Positions 54,012-62,070 of a stretch of 64,000 nt of DNA are shown here, in pieces (the stretch's first letter is position 1; every line of letters starts with the position of its first letter). The stretch lies in the NCBI RefSeq assembly GCF_000238075.1, contig NZ_JH414506.1, positions 467,364 through 531,363 of the forward strand, given 5' to 3'. The notes under the pieces are model-generated. The model was not told where the DNA came from, made no database searches, and was given only the letters and a program-made list of their open reading frames with translations. The DNA is from Oribacterium asaccharolyticum ACB7 (GTDB lineage: Bacteria > Bacillota > Clostridia > Lachnospirales > Lachnospiraceae). A program made the translations under genes and the position numbers.

Positions 54012-55609
54012 TCCACATGCCCCGTCCTTGGGAAGTTATCGATTCCCACCCACTTCTCCAGCGTATATCCACCTTCTCTTAAGTACTTCATATCTCTCGC
54101 CAGACTTCCCGGGTCACAGCTTACATAGACAATTCGCTTGGGGCTGAGTTCCAATGCTGCGGAAAGACAGGCTTTGTCACATCCTTTTCTGGGGGGGTCC
54201 AAGGAAACCACATCCACCAGATTTCCCACGTCCTTGCCTTCTCTCTTCTGTTCCTCCACCCACTTGGGAAGGACTTCTTCTGCCGCTCCCACAAAAAACT
54301 CCGCATTTTGAAGTCCATTCTTTTCCGCATTCTCCTTGGCATTTTCAATCGCTTCCGGAACGATTTCCAAACCGTAAACCTGCTTTGCCTTTTGTGCGAG
54401 GAAGAGGGAAATGGTGCCAATCCCGCAGTAACAGTCCCAAACGGTTTCTTCTCCTGTTAATGCCGCATACTCCAAAGCTTTTCCATAGATTTTTTCGGTC
54501 TGCACAGGATTCACCTGATAAAATGAAGGTACAGAAATAGAGAAGCTTAACTCCCCGATTTTATCCTCTATACTGTCTTTTCCGTAAAGGCAACGGGTTT
54601 CTCTTCCTAAAATGGCATTTCCCCTAGCTTCATTGATATTGATACACAGTCCAACAATCTTTTCTTGAACTTTTTTATTTAATCCACAATGTCCATCATC
54701 TTCACTTTGTGTCTCCACTCCACAGTGCAACTCTGCTCTACTTTGTGTATCCATATCGCATTGCATATCCGCCCTGCTTTGTAAACTGCCTTCCTCGTCA
54801 TTTAGCGAGAGTCCCTGCAACCTCTCCCAAAGCTCCTTTCCATGGGGCAGGCTCTTTCCGTTTAACACAAGGCAAAGCAAGATTTCTCCGGTGACAAATC
54901 CCTTTCTCAGGAAAATGTGCCGAAGCAGACCCTTCCCTGTTTCCTCCTCATAGCCGGAAATTTGATATTCTCTTGCCCATTCTTTGATGCAGTTTAAAAT
55001 CAAGGGATTCTCTTCACTGTTAATCAGGCAGTCCTCGGTTTCGATAATGCGGTGGCTATGAAAGCCGTAAAATCCTATGTCCAAAGAATCATAACTTTCC
55101 TGTTCCTTCTCCGGAGCCTTCTTGCCTTCTTCAAAAGCTCTTCCGCCTAATGCTATTTCCTCTCGATGTTCTTTCCTATTCTGCACCGGATACTGCGCCT
55201 TATTCCGATATCGCTCGGTCTTTCCCCCTAGGATTCCCTCTCCTTTCGCATGCACTTCCTCTTCCGGAATGCCGGCAATCCGAATCAGACTTTGGGCAAT
55301 TCTATCCTCTTTCCAAGCGAGCTCTTTTTCATAGGACAAATGTTGCAGCTGGCAACCGCCGCATTTTCCCGCAACAGGGCAGAGGGGTGTAACGCGATAG
55401 GGAGATGCTTCCAGAAGCTTCTCTACCTTGGCATAGGCATAGTTCTTTTTCACCTTTAAAATCTTAGCCTCTACCACGTCTCCCATCACGCTGCCCTTCA
55501 CGAAAAAAACCAAGCCGTCGCACTTTCCGACGCCCTGGCCTTCTTCCGTTAAGTCTGTAATTTCTAAAGCAACGAGGTCATTCTTTTTATAGCATTTCGT
55601 TTTTTGCAC
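53978..55609 (-). CDS. rlmD: 23S rRNA (uracil-1939-C5)-methyltransferase
   Basis: The 543-residue enzyme methylates U1939 of 23S rRNA. The TRAM RNA-binding domain is residues 1-65; the iron-sulfur cysteines are Cys77, Cys83 and Cys86 in CPVAGKCGGCQLQH. The methylase fold has WDCYCGIGTISLFLAQ, SLDPPRKGCDK and the catalytic cysteine in IVYVSCDPGSLARD (about 498). Residues 276-312 are a three-copy repeat insertion unlike the family. The last ten residues (CIALIQRVKS) come from the ICE, which replaced a 100-residue tail now at 14945-15247. Activity should survive, since the core is complete. Confidence 0.9.
   Translation of the reverse strand: MQKTKCYKKNDLVALEITDLTEEGQGVGKCDGLVFFVKGSVMGDVVEAKILKVKKNYAYAKVEKLLEASPYRVTPLCPVAGKCGGCQLQHLSYEKELAWKEDRIAQSLIRIAGIPEEEVHAKGEGILGGKTERYRNKAQYPVQNRKEHREEIALGGRAFEEGKKAPEKEQESYDSLDIGFYGFHSHRIIETEDCLINSEENPLILNCIKEWAREYQISGYEEETGKGLLRHIFLRKGFVTGEILLCLVLNGKSLPHGKELWERLQGLSLNDEEGSLQSRADMQCDMDTQSRAELHCGVETQSEDDGHCGLNKKVQEKIVGLCININEARGNAILGRETRCLYGKDSIEDKIGELSFSISVPSFYQVNPVQTEKIYGKALEYAALTGEETVWDCYCGIGTISLFLAQKAKQVYGLEIVPEAIENAKENAEKNGLQNAEFFVGAAEEVLPKWVEEQKREGKDVGNLVDVVSLDPPRKGCDKACLSAALELSPKRIVYVSCDPGSLARDMKYLREGGYTLEKWVGIDNFPRTGHVECIALIQRVKS
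54000..54019. other. att core C: right end of the main ICE in rlmD
   Basis: AACGCTATGCACTCCACATG. Read on the minus strand, CATGTGGAG (HVE codons of RlmD) is shared with core B, and TAGCGTT follows after four differing bases. It lies inside the last 14 codons of rlmD. Confidence 0.75.
54670..54777. repeat. Three imperfect 36-bp tandem repeats inside rlmD
   Basis: Anchors such as ctttgtgt recur at 54705, 54741 and (shortened) 54777, and ccacaatg/ccacagtg at 54684 and 54720. The units encode QSRADMQCDMDT, QSRAELHCGVET and QSEDDGHCGLNK in frame. Confidence 0.7.
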
Positions 55610-55634
55610 TCTTTCTCCTCCTACAACCTTGGCT

Positions 55635-56678
55635 TTACCATCGTAAAAACAAACTCACAAGGCTTAAAAAGGGGAGCCCCCCTTGCTTCAAGATAATCGT
55701 CTTATCCGAGCTGAGTCCTCCATAGACCGCAACAAGGAACATCATACTTAAAATCACCACGGAAAGTTCGATGTTTCCGCCCGGCCTGTACGTCCCGTAA
55801 AGAAGGGCGATTCCCAGTAAACCGTTATAAATTCCCTGATTTTTAAAGAGTGTATTCAGGTTTTTTCCTCTCAAGTCCCTCACGCTCATCTTAAATACAC
55901 GGGCGGTGCTTTCGCTATCCGTCATAAAGCTTTCCAGTAGCATGATATACAAAAAGAGTACCGCACTGCAGCTCATAAGCATCTTATTTACGATACTGAA
56001 TTCCATCTTATTTTTCTCCCTGTTTTTCTCTATGTTTTCCTTAATGAGTCTGGCATAAAACATATTGCCGTATTGGTAGCGATAACCGCCATTTTCCTGA
56101 ATGGCAATCTTGTTCCGATAGGGGACAGTCTTTCCGCCGGATAAGTCCTTGGCAAAGCTCTCCGCAAGACTGTCCTGATACATGCCCCCATTCTCTTTTA
56201 CATAGTAGAGAAAACCGATTCCGTAGTTATAAGCCTGCCAAACCGACTTTTCATCCAGAGAAAGCTCTCCCGCCTTCGTTTTTAACTCTTTATAATAGCT
56301 TAGTCCCTGTTCGATAGAGTCTTCCGTATCCAAAGTGTTTACAGGAAGTCCCATGGACTCACTGGACTGCATAACGTCTTTTAGCCTACCTCCGGACTCT
56401 ACATTCATGATCGCATACAGAACCTCGAGGTCTGCACTTAACCCTTTTTCCTTCGCTACCCTTTCCAGCATTTCCTTATGCTGGAGAACCGTTTTCGGGA
56501 AATGCCAGCGGTATACGTTCTGCTTTCGATAGAGAAAAATCAAAAGCGCAAAGGTAAAGAAAACGGCTAAAACCGCAAGCGCAGAACGAAAGAATTTTTC
56601 CTTCTCCGTGCTTTTCTTATGCTGTACGAGGATTTTTAGCCACCAATTCCCCCTGCCGTGTCTTCTCTTTCCTTTCAT
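55635..56678 (-). CDS. Lysozyme-like protein fused to a DUF1304 membrane domain
   Basis: The 347-residue frame holds two units. Residues 1-215: basic N-terminus, one membrane helix (about 31-50) and an extracellular lysozyme-like domain of the CwlT/PvaA type (VLYAIMNVESGGRLKDVMQS, with the catalytic-type glutamate, and QGLSYYKELKTK, WQAYNYGIGFL). Residues 227-347: four helices and NQGIYNGLLGIALLYG, the DUF1304 signature. DUF1304 proteins are normally separate, and a GGGAG site precedes the internal ATG at MEFSIVN, so the second unit may also be made alone. The gene overlaps glgB by 62 bases. Confidence 0.65.
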   Translation of the reverse strand: MKGKRRHGRGNWWLKILVQHKKSTEKEKFFRSALAVLAVFFTFALLIFLYRKQNVYRWHFPKTVLQHKEMLERVAKEKGLSADLEVLYAIMNVESGGRLKDVMQSSESMGLPVNTLDTEDSIEQGLSYYKELKTKAGELSLDEKSVWQAYNYGIGFLYYVKENGGMYQDSLAESFAKDLSGGKTVPYRNKIAIQENGGYRYQYGNMFYARLIKENIEKNREKNKMEFSIVNKMLMSCSAVLFLYIMLLESFMTDSESTARVFKMSVRDLRGKNLNTLFKNQGIYNGLLGIALLYGTYRPGGNIELSVVILSMMFLVAVYGGLSSDKTIILKQGGLPFLSLVSLFLRW

Positions 56679-58749
56679 CCCTTCCCTTCTTCTCTATCGA
56701 ATCTTCCTCCGGGCACGGTTTTGTATTGGCCTCTCTGTCTTCCTCTTCTTCCACAAAAGAAAATAGCGCTATGCCATAGCCCTTTAAAGGATAAGCAAGA
56801 TGATAGTTCCGTCCGTCACACTCTCCCTTTACTACGGGAAAATATTTTTCTTCCTTGGCCTTTCCTTCTTCTGTAAAAAGCAGCTTCGCCTCTTTCGACT
56901 TCGGCATACCAACCCAGTAGTCCGCTCTTTCAACAGGAGTCATATTCACAACGAAAAGAAGACTTTCTTCATGGCCTTTTCTATGGAGTCCTTTACCACC
57001 TGTTCCTTTACTTTCTGAAGCTTCTTCTGTCTCCGTTTCTTTAAGCGCATTATTCTTTCCTGCTGCCTTTTCTCCGGACTTTCCGATGACATAGTGATTC
57101 TTTCTGTTTCGAATAAAACTGTAAATGGAGCGGGAACTGTCATCCGCATTGACCCAGGAAAATCCCTCATACTCATAATCAGCCTCATAAAAAGCGGGAT
57201 ATTCCCGATATAGGTGAAGTAAATCTCGCATAAAATTATGAAGAGAACGGTTTTCCTTCTCTTCCAGCAGGTACCAGTCAATGGAGCGTGCCTCACTCCA
57301 TTCGCTGTACTGTCCGAAATCCTGTCCCATGAAAAGAAGTTTCTTTCCGGCGTGTCCCAGCATAAAGAAATAGCCTGCCTTCAGGTTTTGGAAGCGCTCT
57401 TCCTCTATCCCGGGCATCTTTTCAATCATGGATCGCTTCAGATGTACTACCTCATCATGGGAAAGGACAAGAATAAACTTCTCCGAATACGCATAGCTCA
57501 TACCGAAGGTCATTTTATTGTGATGATATGAGCGATAAAGCGGATCTTCCTTCATATAGGCCAGAAAATCATGCATCCATCCCATGTTCCACTTAAAATG
57601 GAAGCCGAGACCTCCTTCTTCCGGAGATTTCGTAATATCTGGCCAGGCAGTAGATTCTTCCGCAATAATCATGCTGCCGTCTTCTCTTTTACGAATAATA
57701 GAATTCAAATGCTTGAAAAACTCAATTGCTTCCAGGTTTCCGTTTCCGCCAAAACGATTCGGAAGCCACTCTCCGTCACGCCTTCCGTAATCGAGGTAAA
57801 GCATGGACGCCACCGCATCTACTCGAAGGCCGTCAATATGATAGAGTTCATACCAGTAAAGGGCATTGGCAATCAGGAAGTTTTGCACCTCCGTCTTCCC
57901 ATAATTAAAAATCTTGGTTCCCCAGTCGGGATGCTCTCCCAGCCGGGAATCCGGATGTTCATAACAGGCTTCTCCATCGAAATCGGCAAGGCCATGCGCA
58001 TCCTTTGGAAAATGTGCCGGTACCCAATCGAGAATGACCCCGATGCCGGCCTCATGCAGAATGTCCACCATTTCCATAAAGTCCTTCGGACTGCCGTGAC
58101 GGGAGGTCGGCGCATAGTATCCTGTCACTTGATACCCCCAGGATCCGTCAAAGGGATGCTCTGCAATGCCCATTAACTCCACATGCGTGTAGCCCATATA
58201 GTTGCAGTATTCTGCAAGATCTCTCCCGGCTTTCTGATAACTGATAAAGCCGTTTCTCTCCGGATTTCCCTCTCTCTTCCAAGAACCGAGATGCACTTCA
58301 TAAATCATCATGGGGCTTTCATCCATGTTTTTCTTTTTACGCGCTTCCATCCAAGCCTTATCATTCCAGGAAAAATTCGTCAGATCCGTCGTAACGGAGG
58401 CTGTGCCCGGACGGAATTCACTAAAGAATCCATAGGGGTCCGCCTTATAAATCCACTCATCCTTCTGTGTCAGAATCGCATACTTATATAATTCATTTTC
58501 CCCCATATCGGGAACAAAACATTCAAAAATACCGGAATCTTCCACACGAATCATGGGATTTGCCTCCGGATTCCAGCCATTTCTGTCGGATACTAAGGAA
58601 ACAGCCTTGGCATGAGGTGCCCAGACAGCAAAATGCACACCTTCTTTTCCCTCAAAAGTACAGGGATGTGCACCCATTTTCTCATAAATCTGATAATGTC
58701 TTCCCACTCCGAAAAGATAACGATCCAATTCCGAAAAAAATCTATCCAT
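56617..58749 (-). CDS. glgB: 1,4-alpha-glucan branching enzyme
   Basis: The 710-residue GH13 enzyme adds alpha-1,6 branches to glycogen. N-terminal CBM48-like domain (MGAHPCTFEGKEGVHFAVWA), then the barrel with GYTHVELMGIAEHPFDGSWGY-type region, nucleophile Asp in DGLRVDAVASM (about 310), acid Glu in IIAEESTAWP (about 363) and Asp in VLSHDEVVHLK (about 431). The true start is the ATG at 58749 with AAAGGAGG upstream; the open frame extends 49 codons further. The C-terminal end has an unusual charged tail (EDREANTKPCPEED ... KEKTRQGEL) that overlaps the next gene. Confidence 0.92.
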   Translation of the reverse strand: MDRFFSELDRYLFGVGRHYQIYEKMGAHPCTFEGKEGVHFAVWAPHAKAVSLVSDRNGWNPEANPMIRVEDSGIFECFVPDMGENELYKYAILTQKDEWIYKADPYGFFSEFRPGTASVTTDLTNFSWNDKAWMEARKKKNMDESPMMIYEVHLGSWKREGNPERNGFISYQKAGRDLAEYCNYMGYTHVELMGIAEHPFDGSWGYQVTGYYAPTSRHGSPKDFMEMVDILHEAGIGVILDWVPAHFPKDAHGLADFDGEACYEHPDSRLGEHPDWGTKIFNYGKTEVQNFLIANALYWYELYHIDGLRVDAVASMLYLDYGRRDGEWLPNRFGGNGNLEAIEFFKHLNSIIRKREDGSMIIAEESTAWPDITKSPEEGGLGFHFKWNMGWMHDFLAYMKEDPLYRSYHHNKMTFGMSYAYSEKFILVLSHDEVVHLKRSMIEKMPGIEEERFQNLKAGYFFMLGHAGKKLLFMGQDFGQYSEWSEARSIDWYLLEEKENRSLHNFMRDLLHLYREYPAFYEADYEYEGFSWVNADDSSRSIYSFIRNRKNHYVIGKSGEKAAGKNNALKETETEEASESKGTGGKGLHRKGHEESLLFVVNMTPVERADYWVGMPKSKEAKLLFTEEGKAKEEKYFPVVKGECDGRNYHLAYPLKGYGIALFSFVEEEEDREANTKPCPEEDSIEKKGRDERKEKTRQGELVAKNPRTA

Positions 58750-58904
58750 AACTGCCTCCTTTGCCCAAGGCTTCCGTGTTCTCTCCAGTATATCGCATTC
58801 CTGTGGGCACGAAAAGTCATTTAGCCTGTCCCCGCTATATTCCTTTCCAAACGAGATACCGTGCATTTCGCGAACGATACTCGTCCAGAATAACATCCGG
58901 TCTT

Positions 58905-60212
58905 TTATTTTACTTTAATCAGCCTTCCGCTATGAGCAGGACAGAAGACTCTAAGTTTTCCGTCATCGCCGATTTCCACCTCATCCTGGTTCACAAGGTC
59001 AAAGGCAAGTCTTGCCCGAAGCGGGATGCGAAGACGGATGAATTGATCCATGGAATCATTGTTCAGTACCGTAAGAACGCCACTGTTTTCGTCCGTTCGG
59101 AGGAAGGCATAAAGACGATGATCCAAATAGATTTCCTTGTATCCCCCGTTTTGCAGTTCCGAATTCTTCCCGTGAATCTCCGCAAGCTTGGCAATATAAC
59201 TGGTAAAAGCGTCCGGCGTATATTCCGCCTTTGTAAAGCTCGGAGAAAGTAGTGCCTCCTCGTCCTCCTCCTTTGTACCCGATAAGCCGTACTCTGCCCC
59301 GTAGTACAAAGCCACCCTTCCGGGAAGAGCAAAAAGAGCGGTATATACACCATATAAATTATTGCGGTCTTCCAAGACTGTCGCAATTCTATCGGTTCTG
59401 GGATTTTCTAAAAACGTATTACTTTGCAGGAGAAGCTCAGGATTTTTTCCAAGTCCTGAAACAAGTTCATAAAAATTTTTCTCATTAAAGGCTTTCACAA
59501 TAGCACGATACACATCGTAATTGCATACGGACTGCAAGGTTTCCGCATTGATATAGCGAGCCAGCTCCCCCTTTTTGATATCTCCTAAAAGGAAAAACTC
59601 CGGCTTCATCTGGCCTGTAAAATAACGAAGAGATTTTTGAAAATGGATGTCCATAGACGTACAATGGGCAAGTCGAATTCCGTCAATATCATAACGACTG
59701 ATCCACTCCTTGATTCGCTCTACAATATACATCCTAAGGTCTTCATCATCGAAATTAAAAAGCGGATAATTTTCGAGCTCTTTCCAGGAAGAATAGGAAA
59801 AAGCATCTCCGCCTTCAGAAGATGCGGTAAAATCCACATCTTTGTACCAACTCTTGTAAGGAGATTTTTCTCCTTTTTCAAGAAGGTCCTGAAAGGCAAA
59901 AAATGCTCTGCTGCTAAAGAGTACCGCCTCATCAAAAAGTACTCTTAATCCCATATTGTGCGCCAAATTAATATAATGACAAAGCTCTTCTTCCGTGCCC
60001 AGGGCAGGATTAATCTTTGTAAAATCTTTTGCTCCATAGCAAAGAGGATCTTCCGAAAAGAGGGGCCCCAATATCACCGCATCCACACCTAAAACCTTCA
60101 GATAGGGCAAATGTTCTTCCAGACGGAGAAAGGAAGATTTCTCCGTCTTCGTCTCCGGAAACATTCCTCCGGGGAGAATGTGGTAAAATATCGCACCATC
60201 GTACCAAGCCAT
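58905..60212 (-). CDS. GH13-family protein lacking catalytic residues
   Basis: A 435-residue protein with an alpha-amylase-type barrel: YHILPGGMFPETK, LKVLGVDAVILGPLF, and AHNMGLRVLFDEAVLF (region I). Region II, normally G-x-R-x-D with the nucleophile, reads DGIRLAHCTS (about 178-188): alanine replaces the Asp. Region III, normally with the acid Glu, reads LLGDIKKGE (about 209). Region IV, normally N-H-D, reads ENPRTDR (about 271). All three catalytic positions look changed, so it is probably an inactive binding or regulatory protein. GGAG precedes the ATG. It lies 155 bases before glgB. Confidence 0.75.
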   Translation of the reverse strand: MAWYDGAIFYHILPGGMFPETKTEKSSFLRLEEHLPYLKVLGVDAVILGPLFSEDPLCYGAKDFTKINPALGTEEELCHYINLAHNMGLRVLFDEAVLFSSRAFFAFQDLLEKGEKSPYKSWYKDVDFTASSEGGDAFSYSSWKELENYPLFNFDDEDLRMYIVERIKEWISRYDIDGIRLAHCTSMDIHFQKSLRYFTGQMKPEFFLLGDIKKGELARYINAETLQSVCNYDVYRAIVKAFNEKNFYELVSGLGKNPELLLQSNTFLENPRTDRIATVLEDRNNLYGVYTALFALPGRVALYYGAEYGLSGTKEEDEEALLSPSFTKAEYTPDAFTSYIAKLAEIHGKNSELQNGGYKEIYLDHRLYAFLRTDENSGVLTVLNNDSMDQFIRLRIPLRARLAFDLVNQDEVEIGDDGKLRVFCPAHSGRLIKVK

Positions 60213-60228
60213 ATCCTTGCTCCTCTAT

Positions 60229-61398
60229 CTATGCTTTCACTTCTAATTTTTGAATAAAACGCTCAATTCGTTCCATGGCAATTTTCAAATTTTCCAGAGA
60301 ATACGCATAGGAAATACGAATAAAGCCCTCTCCCGAATCTCCGAATGCGGTTCCGGGCACTACCGCAACCTTCTCTTCCTTCAAGAGTCTCTCCGCAAAC
60401 TCCGTGCTGGAAAGTCCAAATTTCTTGATAGACGGAAAAACATAGAATGCGCCGTAAGGTTCAAAGCAATCCAAGTCCATTTTTCTAAAATGGTATAAGA
60501 GAAAGCGCCGCCTTTCATCATAGGCTTCACGCATCCTTTCTACATCGGCATCTCCGTTTCGTAACGCCTCTACTGCGGAATACTGGGAGGTGGTCGGCGC
60601 ACACATGATGGCAAACTGATGGAGCTTTAACATCTGCTTTAAAATCCGCTCCTCCGCACAGGCATAACCGAGCCTCCAGCCGGTCATGGCATAGGCCTTG
60701 GAAAAACCGTTGATATAAACCGTTCTTTCCCGCATTCCCGGGAATTCAATAATAGAATGATGCTTTCCTTTGTAGCTTAAAGAAGCATAAATCTCATCCG
60801 TCAGAACATAGAGGTTATGCTTCAAAATAAGAGGAACGATTGCCTCCAAATCCTCTTTTTCCATAATACTTCCCGTAGGGTTGTTCGGAAAAGGAAGGAT
60901 TAAAAGCTTCGATTTCTCCGTGATAGCCGCTTCCAGCTTCTCCGCTGTCAGGCGGAACTCATCCTTTTCTTCCAGTGGAATCGGTACCGGTACGCCATAC
61001 GCCATTCTGGCACAAGGCAAGTACGAAACATAGCAGGGCTCCGGAATCAAAACCTCATCTCCCGGAAGCAGTATGACCCGCATAGCCAGGTCAATGGCTT
61101 CCGATCCGCCTACCGTAATCATCACTTCATTTTTTGCGTTATAGCTTATGCCGTGCTGACTTTCCACCTTACGACTGACCTCTTCACGAAGCTCCATGAG
61201 TCCGGCATTGGATGAATAGAAGGTTCGTCCTTTCTCCAGGGAATGGATTCCCTCTTCCCGAATATGCCAGGGTGTATCAAAGTCCGGTTCCCCGACTCCC
61301 AGGGAGATGGCATCCTTCATTTCCGATACCAAATCAAAAAACTTACGGATTCCGCTGGGTTTTATCGCAAGGACTTCAGGATTCAGTTCTCTCATCAT
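60229..61398 (-). CDS. PLP-dependent class I/II aminotransferase
   Basis: The 389-residue enzyme transfers amino groups, probably of aspartate or aromatic/branched amino acids. SLGVGEPDFDTPWHIREEG, FPNNPTGSIM, LTDEIYASLSY and the cofactor lysine in NGFSKAYAMTGWRLGY (about 233), then FIRISYAYS, are the class I fold-type motifs. Its start overlaps the stop of the Lrp-type gene by four bases, so regulator and enzyme form an operon. Confidence 0.88.
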   Translation of the reverse strand: MMRELNPEVLAIKPSGIRKFFDLVSEMKDAISLGVGEPDFDTPWHIREEGIHSLEKGRTFYSSNAGLMELREEVSRKVESQHGISYNAKNEVMITVGGSEAIDLAMRVILLPGDEVLIPEPCYVSYLPCARMAYGVPVPIPLEEKDEFRLTAEKLEAAITEKSKLLILPFPNNPTGSIMEKEDLEAIVPLILKHNLYVLTDEIYASLSYKGKHHSIIEFPGMRERTVYINGFSKAYAMTGWRLGYACAEERILKQMLKLHQFAIMCAPTTSQYSAVEALRNGDADVERMREAYDERRRFLLYHFRKMDLDCFEPYGAFYVFPSIKKFGLSSTEFAERLLKEEKVAVVPGTAFGDSGEGFIRISYAYSLENLKIAMERIERFIQKLEVKA

Positions 61399-61889
61399 GG
61401 GGATACCTGCATTCTTTCATCCGACTTTGCTACACTGAGTCTTGTTCCGTGATCCTTATAACGCTTCAAAACGAAGTGCGTTGCAGTGGACAGCACAGAC
61501 TCCATCGGTCCAAGCTTCATGGAAACGAAATTGGCCACTTCCTTCATGGTTCTGCCCTTAATCATCACCGTAAAGTCATATCCTCCGCTCATAAGATAGA
61601 GCGCATCCACTTCTTCATATTGGTAAATGCGCTCTGCAATACTGTCAAAGCCCATTCCTCTTTGCGGAGTCACCTTCACTTCAATCAAGGCATCCACACG
61701 CTCATCCTTTGTATTATCCCAGTTAATCAGAGCATGATAGCCGCAAATAGTACCGTCTTTCTCCATTGCCGCAACTTCTGCAGCCACTCTCTCCCGGTCT
61801 TCTCCTAAAAGAGCTGCTATGTCCTCTGTACTGAGTTTCGCATTTTTTTCAATGATATTTAAAATTCTTTCTCTCATAGTCTTTTCCAT
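61395..61889 (-). CDS. Lrp/AsnC-family regulator
   Basis: A 164-residue protein. The N-terminal winged helix-turn-helix (about 8-55, LSTEDIAALLGEDRERVAAE) is followed by GTICGYHALINWD and the RAM ligand-binding domain (VDALIEVKVTPQRGMGFDSI, YLMSGGYDFTVMI). Lrp-type proteins sense amino acids. Co-translation with an aminotransferase suggests it controls that gene according to amino acid levels. Confidence 0.88.
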   Translation of the reverse strand: MEKTMRERILNIIEKNAKLSTEDIAALLGEDRERVAAEVAAMEKDGTICGYHALINWDNTKDERVDALIEVKVTPQRGMGFDSIAERIYQYEEVDALYLMSGGYDFTVMIKGRTMKEVANFVSMKLGPMESVLSTATHFVLKRYKDHGTRLSVAKSDERMQVSP

Positions 61890-61972
61890 TCTTCCGTTTT
61901 ATCAAACAAATCAAGCAGAGTTATGTCTCTCCTATTTTACCCAATATACCAATAGCTATCAAGCCCGCAGGG

Positions 61973-62005
61973 TAAAAAGATAGGAAGTCGAACGACTCCC
62001 TATCC
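61973..62005 (-). terminator. Terminator after the AIR-synthase-related gene
   Basis: Minus-strand GGATAGGGAGTCG, loop TTC, GACTTCCTATC then TTTTTACC. Strong stem with one mismatch. Confidence 0.75.
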
Positions 62006-62070
62006 AAGCATCTCTGTTTCTTCTTTACGCAAGTATAACCGATTCCCTTTTATGTAAGTATCTCTCTTCT

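Larger units (their letters stand above)
15251..54012. mobile_element. Integrative conjugative element, Tn1549/CTn type, in rlmD
   Basis: About 38.8 kb lie between two att cores (15237-15256 and 54000-54019). Gene content and order, from the right end, are repA, dnaC-like, PcfB/DUF3801, virD4, ssb, Maff2, virB6, prgI, virB4, CD1108-type, DUF4315, CD1107-type, topoisomerase III, giant methylase/helicase, then mobC and relaxase on the opposite strand, cargo transporters, and a serine recombinase. This is the backbone of Tn1549-like elements. It interrupts the 3' end of rlmD, a known hotspot. Two genes (TetR and the giant helicase) are frameshifted, so it may be defective for full transfer unless these are sequence errors. 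Confidence 0.85.

Noticed and set aside
57571..58176. 201-codon + strand frame within glgB
   Set aside because: It is a shadow of glgB, which has all catalytic motifs on the other strand.
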